From assembly GCA_018667205.1 (NCBI GenBank), contig JABIVN010000331.1:1-6296 (forward strand): a DNA stretch of 6,296 nucleotides, read 5' to 3'. The stretch comes from Gammaproteobacteria bacterium (GTDB lineage Bacteria; Pseudomonadota; Gammaproteobacteria; Pseudomonadales; Azotimanducaceae). This document shows positions 1-6,237 of the stretch, piece by piece (position 1 is the stretch's first letter; every line of letters starts with the position of its first letter). The position numbers and the translations under genes are program-made. The notes under the pieces are model-generated. The model had not been told where the DNA came from, ran no database searches, and saw only the letters and a program-made list of their open reading frames with translations.

Positions 1-227
1 CTACGGTTCGGATTTAGTCTATCAAACCCTGTGATGGCAGCCTTAACCTGATCCACTTCACAATGCATTTCCAGGTAACCGGACAACTTCAACCTAACCA
101 CTGCAAGAACAAAAGGCCTACTAACCTTAAGCCGATAGCGCTGGACCCTCGCCCGCAACGCCTCTCCACAGCTCTTTCTGGGAAAGCAGGTATCTAGTCT
201 GTAGAACTTCTGATCTAGATCAAGTCT
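1..227 (-). CDS. Possible C-terminal-ward partial reading frame running off the left edge, unidentified
   Basis: Reading leftward from a TAG at 230-228, one frame stays open to the window edge, giving about 75 codons. The translation begins near RLDLDQKFYRLDTCF and later reads RVQRYRLKVSRPFVLAVV and GYLEMHCEVDQVKAAITGF. It is arginine-rich and protein-like, with a hydrophobic patch in the middle. There is no ATG near its beginning; possible internal starts are TTG, GTG and one late ATG, and I see no Shine-Dalgarno. I do not recognise the family. It could be the beginning of a gene with an alternative start, a decayed remnant, or chance: an open run of this length somewhere in six frames is not rare. 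No function is assigned. Confidence 0.22.
211..222. repeat. 12-bp perfect palindrome with two GATC sites
   Basis: TGATCTAGATCA reads identically on both strands. It contains two GATC tetramers separated by TA. It lies about 290 nt upstream of the MBL-fold gene. It could be an operator half-site pair or simple chance; nothing else supports a role. Confidence 0.3.
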
Positions 228-280
228 CTATTGTGTTTATTTCATCAAACAGGCCAGTTCGCGCTCTTTTTATTTGTTGG

Positions 281-310
281 TACCGAATTATTCTTGCCGA
301 ATAATCGGTA
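281..310. repeat. Bulged inverted repeat, possible operator or hairpin
   Basis: The left arm TACCGAATTATTC (281-293) and right arm GAATAATCGGTA (299-310) are complementary over 12 pairs, with a single unpaired A in the left arm and a 5-nt loop, TTGCC. Neither side is followed by a T tract in its own reading direction, so it does not look like an intrinsic terminator. Its place about 200 nt before the operon fits a regulator binding site or an RNA structure, but this is inference. Confidence 0.45.
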
Positions 311-410
311 TTGAAATGAATGCTGAAATCGCCGCGCAGCGACCGTGTTATTTCAAACGAAAAAGACTTTGTTGACGACCAGCAAGACAGCCTGACGCTC
401 GAACTCCCCA

Positions 411-458
411 CCTATTCGCCTATTTACCTATTTACCTACTTACCTACTTACCTATTCA
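411..458. repeat. Six-copy 8-bp tandem repeat (CCTAYTYR)
   Basis: Six adjoining octamers are visible: CCTATTCG, CCTATTTA twice, CCTACTTA twice, and CCTATTCA, followed by a further CC. The copies differ only at pyrimidine positions and at the last base. The array ends 49 nt before the ATG of the MBL-fold gene, and its last unit overlaps the proposed -35 box. Such short arrays can change copy number by slippage. Here a change would move upstream DNA relative to the promoter without altering the spacing between -35 and -10. Confidence 0.85.
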
Positions 459-484
459 CCAGCACAATTCGTTACACTGATAAT
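455..484 (+). promoter_or_regulatory. Candidate sigma-70-like promoter for the sulfatase operon
   Basis: TTCACC at 455-460 (4 of 6 matches to TTGACA) and GATAAT at 479-484 (5 of 6 matches to TATAAT) are separated by 18 nt. This would put the transcript start near 491 and give a short leader of about 17 nt before the ATG at 508. The -35 box lies partly in the last octamer of the tandem repeat. It was found by eye, so the support is moderate at best. Confidence 0.35.
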
Positions 485-493
485 CCAGCCCAG

Positions 494-500
494 AAAAGAG
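494..500 (+). promoter_or_regulatory. Weak ribosome binding site of the MBL-fold gene
   Basis: The purine run AAAAGAG ends 7 nt before the ATG at 508. It is a weak Shine-Dalgarno match. The start is also supported by an in-frame TAA at 481-483, which leaves 508 as the first ATG in the frame. Confidence 0.45.
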
Positions 501-507
501 CAATAGA

Positions 508-2226
508 ATGCAGATTCCAGAATCATTCTCGCCCGGTGAAGTAGCAACCGGGGACCGTGGCCAATTGGCGCACCCTGCCGCCATCGCGCACAGTCAGCGC
601 CTGGTCAAAAAACTCTACAAGGTTGGTGACAAAGCCTGGTCGCTCGTTGGCAACGGCCTCTCAAACCAGTCTTTTGTAGAGGGACCAGAAGGGCTTATTG
701 TTATCGATACCGGTGAATGCATTGAAGAAATGTCGGCTGCGCTGGAAGAAATAAGAAAGGAAACCAATGCACCTCTGGCGGCCTGTATCTATACCCATTT
801 TCACTACGTTGGCGGTACAGCAGCGCTACTGGCCGAAAATCCAGACCTTCCAATCTGGGGGCATACCGGTATTCAGGCTAACCTAAAACGTTTCGGGGGC
901 GAGGTTGCACCAAGAGTGACCAGAGGACTGGTGCATCAATTTGCCGTCATGATGCCAGATGAAGGACCAGACGGTGTCGTAAACGTTGGGCTGGGTAATT
1001 TTTATCGTAACCCAGCACATGCCCCCTTTACCGGCGGCCACGTTCCTGCACAGCATACTTTCGACAAGCCTACGAAAGCGTCAATCGCTGGGCTGGACGT
1101 TGAATTTTATCCCGCACCCTCTGACGCAACAGATTCTGTAACAATATGGTTTCCGGCATTGAAGCTCGCGGTCAACAACCTACTCTGGCCAACGCTTTTC
1201 AACGTGTTCGCCATTCGCGGCGAGGAATACCGTGACCCCAGGATACTAATGAAAGGCTTGGATGAACTTGCCGGACTTGGCGCGGGCGACCTGATTGGCG
1301 CTCACGGTTCGCCGTTATTTGGTACCGCAAACATCGCAGAACGCGTCCGCGATTACCGCGATTCAATCCAATTCATGTGGGATCAGACCGTGCGCTGCGC
1401 CAATCAAGGCTTGACGTTAAATGAGACGATTGCCGCCATCCGCCTGCCCTCATATTTCCAAAACCATTACACCACCCAACAATTTTATGGCGTAGTAGAA
1501 CACCACATTCGACAGATCTACACTGGCCTGTTTGGATGGTTTGATGAAGACGAAGCGAACCTGTTTCCCACACCGGCACCACAACGGGCGCAGAAGCTCA
1601 TCAACGGTTTTGGCGGCATCAACAAGGTACGTGCAGAAATAGATGAGGCACTTGCAGCGCAGGACTTCCGATGGGCTATCGAGGTGTCGTCCTGGCTAGT
1701 AAGATCCGAAGTCAACGAGACAGGCAGAGCAGACGCCGGCGAGACACAAGACCGAGCACGACTAGCCCAGGCATTACGCGGCGTCGCCCAGTCTACAACA
1801 TCAGCCAATATCAGAAACTGGTGCATAACACGTGCTCTGGAATTAGATGGCACGATCAACATGGAGCGCTTTCGTGTCCATCGGTTTCACAAACGGGAGG
1901 TGCTAAACCGTCCGCCCGGCGAATCCCTTGCGCTATTGCGAGTGCTGCTGGTGCCGGAAAAAGCAACTGAAATGGAAGATGAAATCATGGTGACGTTCTC
2001 TGACGGGAGCAGTGCCGGCCTTGCCCTGCGCCACTGTGTCGCTGTGCCTTCAGTTGGTGAGAACGCCAACTTGTTTATGACAATTAGCCATGAACACTGG
2101 GCCGAAATACTTGGAGGGAAAATGGCCTTAAGCAAAGCACTGGCCGAAGGTTTTATAACAACAGATGATCGAAACCGTATTATTAGGTATTTCGCCTGTT
2201 TTGACCTCAACACACTGAATAGTTGA
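508..2226 (+). CDS. MBL-fold alkyl sulfatase (type III) superfamily protein with degenerate metal site
   Basis: This 572-residue protein has the three-part plan of SdsA/YjcS alkyl sulfatases: an MBL-fold domain (about 35-285), an all-helical dimerisation domain (about 285-430) and an SCP2-like C-terminal domain (about 435-565). Family members normally hydrolyse alkyl sulfate esters with a two-zinc site. The dimerisation part is typical, with MWDQTVRCANQGLTLNE at 290-306 and LFGWFDEDEANLFP at 341-354. The zinc motif is not: the usual THxHxDHxGG appears as THFHYVGG (96-103), as though D and H were deleted. The later TEAPAE-like and THTLHN-like segments read SDATDS (205-210) and WPTLFN (227-232). 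H266 in GAHGSP may match the late histidine ligand. No signal peptide is visible, unlike secreted SdsA1, so it is probably cytoplasmic. It lies 7 nt before the type I sulfatase gene. Family membership is firm; alkyl sulfatase activity is doubtful. Confidence 0.88.
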   Translation: MQIPESFSPGEVATGDRGQLAHPAAIAHSQRLVKKLYKVGDKAWSLVGNGLSNQSFVEGPEGLIVIDTGECIEEMSAALEEIRKETNAPLAACIYTHFHYVGGTAALLAENPDLPIWGHTGIQANLKRFGGEVAPRVTRGLVHQFAVMMPDEGPDGVVNVGLGNFYRNPAHAPFTGGHVPAQHTFDKPTKASIAGLDVEFYPAPSDATDSVTIWFPALKLAVNNLLWPTLFNVFAIRGEEYRDPRILMKGLDELAGLGAGDLIGAHGSPLFGTANIAERVRDYRDSIQFMWDQTVRCANQGLTLNETIAAIRLPSYFQNHYTTQQFYGVVEHHIRQIYTGLFGWFDEDEANLFPTPAPQRAQKLINGFGGINKVRAEIDEALAAQDFRWAIEVSSWLVRSEVNETGRADAGETQDRARLAQALRGVAQSTTSANIRNWCITRALELDGTINMERFRVHRFHKREVLNRPPGESLALLRVLLVPEKATEMEDEIMVTFSDGSSAGLALRHCVAVPSVGENANLFMTISHEHWAEILGGKMALSKALAEGFITTDDRNRIIRYFACFDLNTLNS

Positions 2227-2233
2227 TCAATAG

Positions 2234-4558
2234 ATGAGCGATATACCAAAACCAACGAAGCCCTTTAAGGGTCGGGCAGAGCGACTGTTCAATGATGCAA
2301 AGCCGGAAAGGCTTCCGCTGAACAAACAGGCCAGCGGCTCACCCAATATACTAATGGTCATGCTTGACGACGTAGGATTTGGCACCTGCAGTACTTTTGG
2401 TGGTCCGATACCGACCCCGGGCGTCGATAAGATTGCTGCCGCAGGTTTAAGGTTTAACCAGTTTCACACAACGGCACTGTGCTCTCCGACTCGCGCGGCG
2501 CTACTCACAGGGCGCAACCACCACAGCGTCCATATGGGTGGAATAACCGAGATCGCGAACAGCTTTCCAGCCTATGACAGCGCCATTCCACCTGAGACCG
2601 CTTCAATCGCGGAAATTCTTAAGCAGAACGGTTATTCGACGGGGTATTTCGGTAAATGGCACCTGACCCCTTCCTGGGAACAAAGCCCGGCTGGTCCATT
2701 CGATCGATGGCCAACCGGCATGGGGTTCGAGCGTTTCTACGGTATTATCGGCGCCGAGGCGTCACACTGGGAACCACCCGTTTATGACCAGACCACTCCG
2801 ATTGAACCCCATCTGGAAAAAAAGGATTACCATCTGACAGAAGATCTGGCGGACAAAGCCATTGAGTGGATAGCAAGGCAGAAAGTCTCCGCCCCTGACA
2901 AACCATTCTTCTGCTATTTCGCACCCGCTGCGGTACACGCTCCGCATCACGTCGCACCAGAATGGAGTGACAAGTTCAAAGGTCAATTCGATCAGGGCTG
3001 GGACCAACTGCGGCGCGATATTTATGAGCGGCAACTGGCACTGGGCGTCATTCCTCCGGGCACAGCGCTAACGACTCGCCCAGAAGAAGTACCCGCCTGG
3101 GAAGAATACCCTGATAGCTACAAGCCCGTCGCTGCACGTTTGATGGAAGTGTTTGCCGGTTTCATGGCACATACCGACGCCCAAGTAGAACGTATCATCG
3201 ACAACCTGACCGATACCGGAATCTTCGACAACACGGTCGTGATCTACCTAACGGGCGACAATGGTGCGTCTGCCGAAGGCACCGTGCATGGGGCATGGAG
3301 CGCGCCGTCGTTCCAGAATGGCGTGCACGAAGACCCCCAATGGCTGCTGGAACACATGGAGGACTTTGGTACGGATCGCTGCGAGAACCACTACAATGTT
3401 GGTTGGGCATGGGCGCTTGATTCGCCGTTCCAGTGGATGAAGCAGGTTGCCTCGCATTTTGGCGGAACGCGCAACGCGCTGGCTGTTTCTTGGCCCGAGG
3501 GAATCAAGTCAAGGGGCGAGCTTCGCCAGCAGTTTCATCATGTCATTGATCTGTTTCCGACAATTCTTGATATCACAGGCATATCGATGCCCTCCCGTGT
3601 AAACGGCATCAAGCAGGATGACGTCCACGGGCAAAGCATGACCTATAGTTTTGACGAAGCTACCGCGGCCCGCAAAAACACCACGCAGTACTTCGAAATA
3701 CTGGGTAACCGCGCCATCTACCAGGACGGATGGATGGCTTCCTGCTTCCATGGCCGACTGCCGTGGATCAGGTTCGCCGGGTATGAATTTGATGGCGAAC
3801 AGGAAGTTTGGGAACTGTACAACATTACCCAAGACTTCTCCCAGGGCCATGACCTTGCTGCCAGCCACCCGGAGAAACTCGCTGAACTTCGGGCCTTGTT
3901 CGAAACAGAAGCGCAGAAATATGGAGTCTATCCTCTAAGGGACGCTTCTGCCCGACGCGGTGGCGAATATGCGGTACCACACTCGATGGAGGGTCACAGC
4001 AAAATGACTTATGGGCCAATGCATGTAAGGCTGCCAGAGCACGGCGTAATTAACCTTAAGAACACTTCTTACGAGATCAGCGCTTCAATAATAACCGGCG
4101 GCGCCAGCGTCGGCGTCATCGCCTGCCAAGGCGGCAACATGGCCGGTTGGAGCCTATACCTTGACGAAGCGTCACGCCCTGCCTTTGTCTATAACTGGTT
4201 CGGACACGAATTTACGACCCTTCAAGGTGAGCCTTTAGGTGATGGTGATCATAAGCTTACCGTGAGATACGCTCACGATGGCGGGTTTGCCGCGGGAGGG
4301 GACGCAAAACTCCTGGTAAATGGCGTTGTCGTTGCAGCCAGTAGGATTGAGCGAACAGTACCCGTTATCTTTTCTATGAGTGGTGAAACTTTCGATGTTG
4401 GCAGAGATACTGGGTCACCCGTGGGGTATTACCCGCACAATTTTCCTTTCTCCGGTTCTATACTTAGCGTGACGCTCGAGCGGTTGACTGAACCAGACGA
4501 TGACGTAAAACGCCAGGAACGCCGCGGGAAATTTCAAGCGGGGTTAAGCTCTCAATAA
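2234..4558 (+). CDS. Type I (formylglycine-dependent) arylsulfatase, AtsA-like, long form
   Basis: This protein of 774 residues hydrolyses a sulfate ester, probably in the cytoplasm, since no signal peptide is visible. The active-site signature C83-S-P-T-R87 continues as AALLTGR (88-94); C83 would be oxidised to formylglycine. Other expected catalytic and calcium residues are present: D45-D46 in VMLDDVGFG, K141 and H143 in FGKWH, H235 in AVHAPH, D342-N343 in TGDNGAS, and K403 in WMKQ. The sulfatase domain spans about 36-560. A beta-rich C-terminal part (about 600-750) resembles the extra domain of long AtsA/AtsD-type bacterial sulfatases of roughly 780 residues, so the length is normal. A TAG sits directly before the ATG, fixing it as the first possible start. 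No clear Shine-Dalgarno is seen, so translation may be coupled to the upstream gene, whose stop is 7 nt away. Cys-type sulfatases need a formylglycine-generating enzyme or a radical SAM maturase; neither is encoded here. The substrate is unknown; an aryl or steroid-like sulfate is only a guess. Confidence 0.95.
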   Translation: MSDIPKPTKPFKGRAERLFNDAKPERLPLNKQASGSPNILMVMLDDVGFGTCSTFGGPIPTPGVDKIAAAGLRFNQFHTTALCSPTRAALLTGRNHHSVHMGGITEIANSFPAYDSAIPPETASIAEILKQNGYSTGYFGKWHLTPSWEQSPAGPFDRWPTGMGFERFYGIIGAEASHWEPPVYDQTTPIEPHLEKKDYHLTEDLADKAIEWIARQKVSAPDKPFFCYFAPAAVHAPHHVAPEWSDKFKGQFDQGWDQLRRDIYERQLALGVIPPGTALTTRPEEVPAWEEYPDSYKPVAARLMEVFAGFMAHTDAQVERIIDNLTDTGIFDNTVVIYLTGDNGASAEGTVHGAWSAPSFQNGVHEDPQWLLEHMEDFGTDRCENHYNVGWAWALDSPFQWMKQVASHFGGTRNALAVSWPEGIKSRGELRQQFHHVIDLFPTILDITGISMPSRVNGIKQDDVHGQSMTYSFDEATAARKNTTQYFEILGNRAIYQDGWMASCFHGRLPWIRFAGYEFDGEQEVWELYNITQDFSQGHDLAASHPEKLAELRALFETEAQKYGVYPLRDASARRGGEYAVPHSMEGHSKMTYGPMHVRLPEHGVINLKNTSYEISASIITGGASVGVIACQGGNMAGWSLYLDEASRPAFVYNWFGHEFTTLQGEPLGDGDHKLTVRYAHDGGFAAGGDAKLLVNGVVVAASRIERTVPVIFSMSGETFDVGRDTGSPVGYYPHNFPFSGSILSVTLERLTEPDDDVKRQERRGKFQAGLSSQ

Positions 4559-4649
4559 GAGTTTGGAGACCCCACTAAAAGCCGCCCGGCGCCATAGTCG
4601 GAAAACACTAAAGATATACAAAAACGATAGTCGGCAACAGTCACAGCCG

Positions 4650-4692
4650 TTAACTGACCGGTGCATGCGCTCTACGGGACATGGCCAGTTAA
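4650..4692. terminator. Possible bidirectional terminator-like hairpin between convergent genes
   Basis: TTAACTGACC (4650-4659) and GGCCAGTTAA (4683-4692) pair over 10 positions with one A-C mismatch around a 23-nt loop. The hairpin sits 16 nt past the transporter stop and 91 nt past the sulfatase stop, where a shared terminator would be expected. It lacks a strong T run on either side and has a long loop, so it is a weak intrinsic terminator at best. Confidence 0.3.
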
Positions 4693-4708
4693 ATAATCTG
4701 GGTAAATA

Positions 4709-5884
4709 TCACCGAGCACGAAGACTGTCAGCGCGCCTTATCACAGGATAAATAAACATACCCCCGACGAGAACGCAGCCGATAACAAACCAGCCATTTA
4801 GGGTAAACCCACCCAGGTCACTTAAGGCCCCGCCAGCAAACGGCGCCGTCGCGCCGCCAATCAATACAAACGCGGCATGAGAGCCAGCCAGCGACCCTGT
4901 TGGGTCAACTCGTGCAAGACAGCCAAGAAATATGGGCATGATAGCAACAGGCAAAATTGCAAATAGCGGCGCCATAATGAAAAACTTGACAGGAGTATCA
5001 GCGGTCGCCAACAAGTTAGCAGAGACCATCACGACCAGCAGGATCATCGCCAACGGCGCGAGCGCGTTCATCCGCGTGCCTATATATCCGGCCAGCAATG
5101 GCAGCCCGACACCCACCAGGCTGCCAGCCATAAACACATAACCAATCTCTTCAGGCATCAGTGGGACAGCCCTGCCAATTTTTACGATGAACAGCGCAAG
5201 GGTCCCGTGACCAAGAAATATAACACCAAGGCCAACCAGTCCCAGCCACCCAATCATGAGCTTCGGTCGCTCTTCCCTATCACCTGTCAACGCTACGGGC
5301 GCCGTCCGGGGAGTACCAGGAATGAACAGGAAGGCGAAAATCGAACACATCGCATAGACAAGGTAAAGTCCGTCAACTTCAGTCCAGCCGGTGATACCGG
5401 GCAAAAAAAGATGTAGCTCAAGCGCCCTGGGAAGTACAAACGCAATAAATATTCCCATGACACCGACCATAGAATTGATGACCCCAAAAGTTGATTCGGG
5501 CCGGTGACTGCGCCCCGCCGTTGTCATGACGGTTGCAACCACAGCACCCAACGCGAAGCCTGCCGGGGCGCGACACAATAATAACCAATCGGTTGTCGGC
5601 GCTATGATCGATAAAAGGTTCAATGACACGACCGAAAATACACCGGCAATGTAAACATGCTGTGCGGAGAGTCGAGTCGCCAGCCTGGCAAAGGTTAGAT
5701 TTCCAGCGGCGATCGCTGCCATTTCGACCGAAGCCACAAGCCCTGCTGTCGTATTGGTCACACCAAATGATAGGGCGATCGCGTCAATATTAAAGGGCAT
5801 TCCCAGCGATGCGCTGAACGCCAGCAGAAGCACGCCCGTTAGCGAAAAAAGCTCTCTGGTAGACAGACGAATCTGTAACGGCAC
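4709..5884 (-). CDS. MFS (major facilitator superfamily) transporter, 12 membrane helices
   Basis: This inner-membrane protein of 391 residues should have 12 membrane helices, at about 11-29, 44-62, 76-95, 98-121, 134-152, 171-189, 210-236, 246-268, 273-294, 297-320, 332-354 and 360-380. A charged loop (190-209, including GDREERPK) separates the two six-helix halves. The helix-4 motif R105-x-P-A-G-F-A-L-G fits drug/metabolite-type (DHA1-like) members. The loop between helices 2 and 3 (FARLATRLS) only loosely resembles the usual motif A. The start is GTG at 5884; an in-frame TAA overlaps a perfect Shine-Dalgarno just upstream, so no longer form is possible. The gene is convergent with the sulfatase operon and does not share its transcript. 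Export or uptake of an organosulfate or its product is a guess from position alone; substrate and direction cannot be read from the sequence. Confidence 0.93.
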   Translation of the reverse strand: MPLQIRLSTRELFSLTGVLLLAFSASLGMPFNIDAIALSFGVTNTTAGLVASVEMAAIAAGNLTFARLATRLSAQHVYIAGVFSVVSLNLLSIIAPTTDWLLLCRAPAGFALGAVVATVMTTAGRSHRPESTFGVINSMVGVMGIFIAFVLPRALELHLFLPGITGWTEVDGLYLVYAMCSIFAFLFIPGTPRTAPVALTGDREERPKLMIGWLGLVGLGVIFLGHGTLALFIVKIGRAVPLMPEEIGYVFMAGSLVGVGLPLLAGYIGTRMNALAPLAMILLVVMVSANLLATADTPVKFFIMAPLFAILPVAIMPIFLGCLARVDPTGSLAGSHAAFVLIGGATAPFAGGALSDLGGFTLNGWFVIGCVLVGGMFIYPVIRRADSLRAR

Positions 5885-5890
5885 TAAAAG

Positions 5891-5898
5891 ACCTCCTT
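5891..5898 (-). promoter_or_regulatory. Perfect Shine-Dalgarno of the transporter, fixes GTG start
   Basis: On the minus strand AAGGAGGT lies 6 nt before the GTG at 5884-5882. An in-frame TAA overlaps its first bases, so translation cannot start further upstream. It is by far the strongest ribosome binding site in the window and indicates efficient translation of the transporter. Confidence 0.85.
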
Positions 5899-5907
5899 AA
5901 GCAACAA

Positions 5908-5924
5908 GCTGCCCGTATGGCAGC
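5908..5924 (-). promoter_or_regulatory. Small hairpin in the transporter leader
   Basis: GCTGCC and GGCAGC form a 6-bp stem with a 5-nt loop about 10 nt upstream of the transporter's Shine-Dalgarno. If transcribed, it would fold just before the ribosome binding site without covering it. A regulatory role is possible but not shown. Confidence 0.3.
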
Positions 5925-5941
5925 CTGGGGTGAAAGGTAGA

Positions 5942-5968
5942 ATTAAACACGTTTCTCACCCAGATCAA
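5942..5968 (-). promoter_or_regulatory. Weak promoter candidate for the transporter
   Basis: On the minus strand TTGATC (5968-5963) and TTTAAT (5947-5942) match the -35 box at 4 of 6 positions and the -10 box at 5 of 6, but the spacing is only 15 nt, shorter than usual. The transcript would start near 5935, so the leader would include the hairpin at 5908-5924. Another candidate lies upstream, TTGACT (6039-6034) with AATCAT (6014-6009), but its 19-nt spacing is too long. Neither is convincing. Confidence 0.2.
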
Positions 5969-6102
5969 AGTACTCACTTCCGCAGCCCTGCCCGGCTTGT
6001 TACGCGCAATGATTAGGAAATGCAGCGTAGACTAGTCAATTGCTGGCGGCCGGCGCCTTCCGAATTATGAACGTCATCGTCCAATCGTCCATATTTATTT
6101 TT

Positions 6103-6164
6103 CACCTGGTTCACATTGTTTTTGAACATTAGTCCTAGAACAATGTGGTATCGGCAACCAGGTG
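6103..6164. repeat. Nested two-part inverted repeat (18 paired positions)
   Basis: Two adjoining 9-mers on the left, CACCTGGTT (6103-6111) and CACATTGTT (6112-6120), each have a perfect inverted partner on the right: AACAATGTG (6139-6147) and AACCAGGTG (6156-6164). The inner loop is 18 nt, and the two right arms are separated by 8 extra nucleotides, GTATCGGC. Folded, this is an 18-bp stem with an 8-nt one-sided bulge. No T run follows in either direction, so a simple terminator is unlikely. It could be a compound operator, a small non-autonomous mobile element or repetitive palindromic DNA, or a structured RNA. Confidence 0.7.
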
Positions 6165-6212
6165 GTAATCTCTCGCATTATTTAATTAGGGGTCGATGTA
6201 TCACGCTCTTTT

Positions 6213-6224
6213 GGCCTCGAGGCC
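6213..6224. repeat. 12-bp perfect palindrome GGCCTCGAGGCC
   Basis: A self-complementary GC-rich 12-mer sits between the nested inverted repeat and the 13-bp tandem array. It has no loop, so it resembles a protein dimer site more than a hairpin. No function is inferred. Confidence 0.3.
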
Positions 6225-6237
6225 TGAGGTTGGGTTT

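Larger units (their letters stand above)
1..507. other. Upstream intergenic region of the sulfatase operon
   Basis: No confident gene lies here apart from the doubtful minus-strand frame at the left edge. From about 200 onward the region is AT-richer. It contains a 12-bp palindrome (211-222), a bulged inverted repeat (281-310), an octamer tandem array (411-458) and a candidate promoter (455-484). A plus-strand open frame from 320 to 544 runs through the repeat array and into the start of the next gene. Its translation is low-complexity where it crosses the array, so I read it as non-coding. Confidence 0.6.

Noticed and set aside
1..210. Integron attC site, suggested by ACCTAAC near 92 on the plus strand
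   Set aside because: I found no matching partner core site or the paired inner repeats that an attC site needs.
320..544. Plus-strand open frame of 74 codons overlapping the start of the MBL-fold gene
   Set aside because: It runs through the octamer array, giving a repetitive Tyr/Leu/Pro/Thr-rich translation, has no Shine-Dalgarno, and overlaps a well-supported start.
1518..1862. Minus-strand frame of 114 codons inside the MBL-fold gene
   Set aside because: Antisense shadow of a strongly supported coding region; no family resemblance and no ribosome binding site.
1887..2255. Minus-strand frame of 122 codons spanning the junction of the two sulfatase genes
   Set aside because: Antisense to conserved coding sequence; serine-rich translation typical of a shadow frame.
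3509..3868. Minus-strand frame of 119 codons inside the type I sulfatase
   Set aside because: Shadow of the sulfatase domain with no recognisable domain of its own.
4563..4751. Small plus-strand frame of 62 codons after the sulfatase
   Set aside because: No Shine-Dalgarno, basic low-complexity translation, and it overlaps the transporter's 3' end and the hairpin region.
6103..6164. Intrinsic terminator
   Set aside because: No T run follows the stem in either direction, the loop is 18 nt and the stem has an 8-nt bulge.
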